A DNA stretch of 33,343 nucleotides from Hysterium pulicare CBS 123377 (taxonomy: Eukaryota; Ascomycota; Dothideomycetes; Hysteriales; Hysteriaceae): positions 1 to 33,343 of the forward strand of contig AJFK01000371.1 in NCBI GenBank assembly GCA_000467715.1, read 5' to 3'. Positions 29,510-33,343 of the stretch are shown here, one piece after another. Within the stretch, counting starts at the first letter, position 1. Every line of letters begins with the position of its first letter. The translations under genes were made by a program, and so were the position numbers. The notes beneath the pieces are model-generated. The model saw only the letters and a program-made list of their open reading frames with translations. It ran no database searches and was not told where the DNA came from.

Positions 29510-30139
29510 ATGCAATACTCGATGTCTACTATACCGTCGTTCAACCCTCGCGTCCAGCCTACACGTCCGTTCATACCTGGCGTTTACCTCCTAGCCGCAT
29601 TAGCTACTGCTGTATACCAGGCCATACAACTATCTCCACCGCTTCTCCTCATAATCAGCTTCTCCCTCCTACTCATCGCCGCAAACATCCAAGCAATACC
29701 CACCCCCTCCGAGGGTAGACCATCAGTCACCTACATAGTTCTTCTGTCGATAGCCTTTGTCCTCGTCGGGCCCATCTGCGACAAACATACGAAAAGCATA
29801 TGGGAGAGCTGTCTCCTCCACTTCGTGGTATCCTTCTTTACCTTGATGTGGTTTGAACTGGATCGCTTCTCCAAGCTCCGACGGAAGATACGAGAAGAGG
29901 AGAAAGAAGCTAGAGCCATGGTCAACTTAGGGGCTTTGAAGAGAGTTATTGCCGTAAGGTCCGGGCATCAGATGTCATCATCACAGTCTGATGAGCCTAG
30001 GGAGCAAGAAGATCCTTCTGTCAGCGTTCAAGAGGCCCGTGATGGCGTGACAGTACCGGCCGAGGAAGGAAATGTTAGGGTCAATGGAGCTAGTCAATAT
30101 GATCGGGGCGTAACTGAAGTTATAGAGGGCACTAGATGA
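29510..30139 (+). CDS. Four-helix membrane protein of unknown function
   Basis: From the ATG at 29510 the product has 209 residues; the frame is open from 29402 and an ATG at 29522 is also possible. Four hydrophobic segments are visible. They run from GVYLLAALATAVYQAI, through PLLLIISFSLLLIAANI and YIVLLSIAFVLVGPIC, to CLLHFVVSFFTLMWFEL. A basic-acidic amphipathic helix (SKLRRKIREEEKEARAM) and a disordered acidic tail follow. The protein probably sits in an internal or plasma membrane with a cytosolic C-terminus. I do not recognise a family. It is intronless and stands between repeats and decaying RING copies. Confidence 0.6.
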   Translation: MQYSMSTIPSFNPRVQPTRPFIPGVYLLAALATAVYQAIQLSPPLLLIISFSLLLIAANIQAIPTPSEGRPSVTYIVLLSIAFVLVGPICDKHTKSIWESCLLHFVVSFFTLMWFELDRFSKLRRKIREEEKEARAMVNLGALKRVIAVRSGHQMSSSQSDEPREQEDPSVSVQEARDGVTVPAEEGNVRVNGASQYDRGVTEVIEGTR

Positions 30140-30515
30140 GAACCAATCGGGATAGTCACATGGTGTGATTCTGTGGAGCGTCGATCATTTGAGCTTTGCT
30201 TTTTTCGATAGACTGGGATGGATAGGCAAGGGAAGGACGATATGGTGACTCTCAAATAAAAGACAATCATGCCTAGATTTTTGAATCCTTTGTTCTCGCT
30301 TTGTGTGTGTCCCATTAGGTCCCAGGCCAATTTCGTGAGGGGACATGGGTAAGTACGGGCAAGAAAAGCGAGCAGAATGAGAACAGATTTAATTCCCATT
30401 CACTCTGAATAGTCTACCAAAATTTTATTTCTTTTTTTACTTTTTCTTCATTCCCATCACCTCTACCGATATTATCCCGAAAGGGCCTTCACAGGTACAA
30501 ATTCCACACCATACA
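30140..30515. other. Intergenic region
   Basis: 376 bp between the membrane protein gene and the first decayed RING copy. It contains a T-rich tract near 30425-30445, and no gene is seen. Confidence 0.5.
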
Positions 30516-30933
30516 ATGCCAAAGTTACGCCTGCCTACCTATTCCTAGTTTCACCGCACGGGCATTCGAACATGTTGCCAATCCCGACTCCGACTTCACC
30601 TGCCCTACCTGCCACGAAGCCTCAGTTCCCGAGGATGTTGTTAACGAACCCACAAGTCAAGTAAATGAACACAAAGATTCCGAAGCTCAACAATGCGCCT
30701 CCGACCTTATCGAGACACCATGCTCCCACACATTTCACCATCTATGCCTTAAGTCCTGCTTTACGGGCGCAAATCCGGCTCATAACACTTGTCCATCGTG
30801 CCGCCGTGTCTTCTTCACCTCCAACCACTCTATCACCCGCCATTCAGTTCGCCTGAAGTTTGGACGCATGCTAGCAGAATACCAAGCTAGGATGTCGGAG
30901 TATCAAGAGATCTATCGACTTGCCATGATATGA
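30516..30933 (+). pseudogene. Decayed RING-H2 paralogue with stop and frameshift
   Basis: The ATG at 30516 begins MPKLRLPTYS, matching the N-terminal motif LPTYAQF of the intact gene at 33014. The next codon is TAG where a CAG or CAA glutamine is expected, a C-to-T type change. The motif then continues FHRTGI. A frameshift before about 30585 brings in the RING frame, which is fully preserved: CPTC, a 36-residue loop, CSHTFHHLC, a linker ending AHNTC, PSC and the post-RING RRVFFTS. That frame runs to a TGA at 30931-30933. With two disabling lesions but all eight ligands intact, the loss looks recent. A spliced structure avoiding both lesions was not found. Confidence 0.75.
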
Positions 30934-31299
30934 TACGGCGGTGGTGGTGAGGATGCAGATCGGGTCATGCAGGAAACGGACAGAGGAGACAGGCTGGATG
31001 AGGATGTTGGGGAGGGAGTGTGAGTAAGTTGTCAGTGGGAGAGGTTTGTTGCTAATCAAAGTCCGAGGAGAATCGGTATATCATGGGCATCGGGATTTCA
31101 GTAATTCCTTTCTATTTCACTGACGATAAACAGAACTCCTCGTCAGAATGCAAACTCGTCTTCACATTCACTTTTAATCACCTTCGAAAATATAGTTTTT
31201 ACTTTGCTCCTCTGCTCCCTTCCCATCTTCAAGCTGACTGTTCACTCCGCCCACACCACACCAACAACCACACCCACATCCAACACCCCTCGCTTATAA
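30934..31299. other. Intergenic region
   Basis: 366 bp between two decayed RING copies. C- and A-rich sequence near 31245-31300 resembles a fungal promoter leader. Nothing else is supported. Confidence 0.5.
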
Positions 31300-31610
31300 T
31301 ATTCCAATCCTCCTAACCGCCCAGCTCCACCACTCCCAAACAGATTCAAATTTCCTCATAGAGGCCTCCATACCATCACTAACCCCTCTGCCGAACTCAC
31401 CTGTCCCATCTGCAATGAAGATGACCCTCCATCCGAGGAAGTCATCCAACAAGGTGGTAGCATCGATGAGCAATTCTCCGGCTTGACTTCCGATAATTCC
31501 AACAGCACCATAGGCCCCAACGACACCACTACCGTTGCCACACCCTGCACGCACGCCTTCCACCGCTCTTGTCAAGAGACTTGGTTCAATAGTACAAGTC
31601 GGGCTTACAA

Positions 31611-31624
31611 CACGTGTCCAATGT
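31611..31624. repeat. 14-bp direct repeat, left flank of insertion
   Basis: cacgtgtccaatgt is identical to 31967-31980. The pair flanks the segment interrupting the RING coding sequence and looks like a target-site duplication. Confidence 0.8.
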
Positions 31625-31966
31625 TGGCAAGGGGTGGGTGTTTGCCATGTTGTATTGGTGTTGAAGGTGGTAGTATCGATGAAGAGGAGTGTTGGAGAGT
31701 GTTGCAGGAAGATCGATCGAAGAGCAGCGCATTTTTACTTCCACCCAGTGCGCGATGAGTCAATGTTGACTCAAAGAGATCATGTTCAACTCATTGACTC
31801 TTTTTGTCGTCAACATAGCGTACCAGAACCAAAGAAACCAAACCAACGAGAACTCAACGCAAAAAATCAAAGCAACACCGTTACATCATTCAATAAAACC
31901 ATCCATAAATGAGAGCTTTAACTATAATCACCGCTTACGCGTGGTTCAGCTTAATCAAACTCTTTT
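31625..31966. mobile_element. Insertion (~340 bp) carrying dispersed repeat copy B
   Basis: This segment lies between two identical 14-bp repeats inside a RING coding region. It contains the second copy of the dispersed repeat (about 31782-31944), which is also present at 29170-29324. No coding frame of its own and no terminal inverted repeats were found, so it would be non-autonomous. Its left part contains ggtggtagtatcgatga, resembling ggtggtagcatcgatga at about 31454 in the host gene. That leaves open a recombination origin instead of transposition. Confidence 0.55.
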
Positions 31967-31980
31967 CACGTGTCCAATGT
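31967..31980. repeat. 14-bp direct repeat, right flank of insertion
   Basis: Identical to 31611-31624. It begins immediately before the last zinc-ligand codons of the interrupted RING. Confidence 0.8.
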
Positions 31981-32451
31981 GCCGGCGCGTTCTCTTTACC
32001 TCACGCCGCACCATCAATGCGGCGATCCTATTCCCCAGTATAGCTGATTTCCACCTAATTCCAAGACACGAGATTCGAAGACAACGACTCGTGGAGTGTC
32101 GATGGAACTCGAACGCGAGGTCCTAGCTGCACTTTTCGCAATCGAAGCGCGTGAACATGAGTCTCACGTACGGACCACTGTCAATGAGACTGAGGATTGC
32201 GTCGAGGAGTGACACTGGATGGGGTTTGATGAGTGACAATGGAGAGGGTTAGCAATGATTCGCCGAATCTTCTGCGATAGAGGAACTTCCGTCAATAGCT
32301 TCACTCGGGGCCAAATTTGAAAATCACGTTTCCTCTCTCTTTACACCTGCATCAACTTCTACCCACAACGCCTCAACATATCCCAACAACCACGTCCACA
32401 TCCCCACCCATCAAAATATCAAATCCACCTCATCCCCCAGGTGGACCCCTA

Positions 32452-32565
32452 ATGCAGTACAATCTCACTCTCGAACGCCTTCAAACCACAATCAACCCAC
32501 CAGCCGATTTTACCTGCCCCATATGCAACGAACACGATCCTCCACCGCAAGACATGCTAAGCTGA
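32452..32565 (+). pseudogene. Truncated RING paralogue (N-terminal fragment)
   Basis: 37 codons from an ATG. They contain a diverged N-terminal motif and the first ligand pair in the context INPPADFTCPICNE, followed by DPPPQDML and a stop. The match to ITNPSAELTCPICNEDDPPSEEV of the interrupted copy at 31300 shows they are duplicates. The remaining six ligands are absent downstream. It is probably a deletion remnant. Confidence 0.65.
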
Positions 32566-33013
32566 GCGTTGACCATATGTCGAGGATTCCTCTGCTGTTA
32601 CTGGTACAATTCTAGTTAGACCCTGATGGCCTAGAGGAAGAAAAATCCCGCTGCAATCATTCTCCAATAGCTGAAACCCTGAATCAAGAGTTCTATAGCT
32701 TCCTACCGCCTCAAGTCAGCTCATATACCTATCCATACGACTTGTAGAAACAGAAACGAGGTGTTCGTTGGAAATGTAAGTAAGCCAACTAGTGAATCCC
32801 CCAAACCCCTGAAGTCACTGCTGTCAAGCAATGTACGTGAATGAAAACCAACCTCGCTTCAAGACGCCATTCATGTGAGGTCATTCACCATAGGGCATGT
32901 CCCTCCTTCTCCGCCGCAGGAACTCTTTATCACAACCCACTTTAAAAACCTCCTCACCCTACGTCTGGCAACATCAAAACCGCCAGAACAATCCAGCGAA
33001 CCAAGCGCCAAGA
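32566..33013. other. Intergenic region upstream of the last RING gene
   Basis: 448 bp with no RING sequence on either strand. The last 150 bp are C/A-rich, as expected for a fungal promoter and leader. Confidence 0.5.
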
Positions 33014-33343
33014 ATGCCTTCAACCAACCCACTCCCATCCACTCATCTCCCAACCTACGCCCAATTCCTCCAAACAGGACTCCAGCGCCTCTTGCCTCCC
33101 GAGCCCAGCTTCACCTGCCCGATCTGCCACTCCGACTCACCTTCCACCTCCGAACCCACCGCTTCCCCACACCCCGACACGTCCCAACCCGAAGAAAGCG
33201 AAGAAATCGTCTCCACGCCCTGCGCCCACAACTTCCACCTCACCTGCCTCACATCCTGGTTCACCAGCCCCAGAATAAACCACAACACCTGTCCCACCTG
33301 CCGACGCGTACTCTTCGCCTCCGATCATCGCGGTCGCGATCGC
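33014..33343 (+). CDS. RING-H2 finger protein, cut by the window edge
   Basis: The first 110 residues are visible. An intact N-terminal motif LPTYAQFLQTGL (12-23) is followed by RING ligands C35, C38, C70, H72, H75, C78, C93 and C96. A 31-residue Ser/Pro/Glu-rich loop separates ligands two and three. Linker WFTSPRINHNTC and post-RING CRRVLFASDH place it with the decayed copies at 30516 and 31300 and apart from the PLT-type members further left. It is the only complete-looking member of this second subgroup; the C-terminus is outside the window. Confidence 0.85.
   Translation, partial: MPSTNPLPSTHLPTYAQFLQTGLQRLLPPEPSFTCPICHSDSPSTSEPTASPHPDTSQPEESEEIVSTPCAHNFHLTCLTSWFTSPRINHNTCPTCRRVLFASDHRGRDR

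Larger units (their letters stand above)
31300..32212 (+). pseudogene. RING-H2 paralogue split by an insertion
   Basis: The frame opens without an ATG and shows the N-terminal motif LPNRFKFPHRGL, then CPIC, a 44-residue loop, CTHAFHRSC and the linker WFNSTSRAYNTCPM, where it is broken. The last Cys and the post-RING sequence (CRRVLFTSRRTINA) reappear at 31979. Joining the two across the 14-bp direct repeats restores a continuous RING frame. Downstream, a further frame change around 32060-32100 leads into a strongly protein-like acidic tail (MELEREVLAALFAIEARE) ending at TGA 32210-32212. Lesions are therefore a missing start, an insertion and a frameshift. It is closely related to the fragment at 32452. 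Confidence 0.75.

Overview
This window is nuclear DNA of a filamentous ascomycete (Pezizomycotina; Dothideomycetes or Leotiomycetes would fit, but the sequence does not settle the class). The evidence is short 48-92 nt introns with GT..AG ends whose phases close exactly, pyrimidine-rich leaders before start codons, a fungal CENP-U/Ame1-type kinetochore gene, and a fungal twin-CX9C (DUF3128-like) gene. There is no bacterial-style operon.

The dominant content is a local array of small, intronless RING-finger genes. Eleven open members are visible (minus: 903-1409, 2280-2990, 8913-9809, 22263-23387; plus: 10309-10998, 11469-12515, 13185-14243, 15294-16829, 17767-18405, 18748-19659, 20854-21804). 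A twelfth runs off the right edge (33014 onward), and at least three broken copies lie at 30516-32565. Most share one architecture: an N-terminal signature like LPSQ-x2-FL-x3-GL placed 10-20 residues before the first zinc ligand, a RING-H2 domain with a W[FM]xGTHxxR-type linker, and a post-RING signature LFxxxPLTxxQ. The C-termini are very different: acidic, heptad coiled coil, long disordered, or a second conserved domain carrying GMPQSRYLP. That second domain is shared by the proteins at 18748, 20854 and 22263. The family looks like a lineage-specific RING E3 ligase family evolving by birth and death.

Layout. 1-3466: two minus-strand RING genes separated by an AT-rich 16-bp minisatellite. 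3467-8631: a conserved housekeeping block of an F-box/2EXR-like gene (four exons), the CENP-U/Ame1 gene (three exons), and a divergent twin-CX9C gene sharing a 212-bp promoter region with it. 8913-23387: the main RING array, starting with an atypical C3HC4 member with a 101-residue insertion. 23388-29500: gene-poor, with decayed coding remnants, an AT-hook fragment, a degenerate ~35-45 bp repeat array, a 96-bp tandem duplication and one copy of a dispersed repeat. 29510-30139: a four-helix membrane protein gene. 30516-33343: a group of decaying RING paralogues ending in an intact one. One of these is interrupted in the middle of its RING by a ~340-bp insertion flanked by 14-bp direct repeats; the insertion carries a second copy of the dispersed repeat.

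The most interesting candidate system is the RING array itself: a conserved recognition-like N-terminal motif, a ligase domain with a length-variable loop, interchangeable C-termini, and visible gene death at its right edge. RING domains usually recruit ubiquitin-conjugating enzymes; what these proteins target cannot be read from the sequence.
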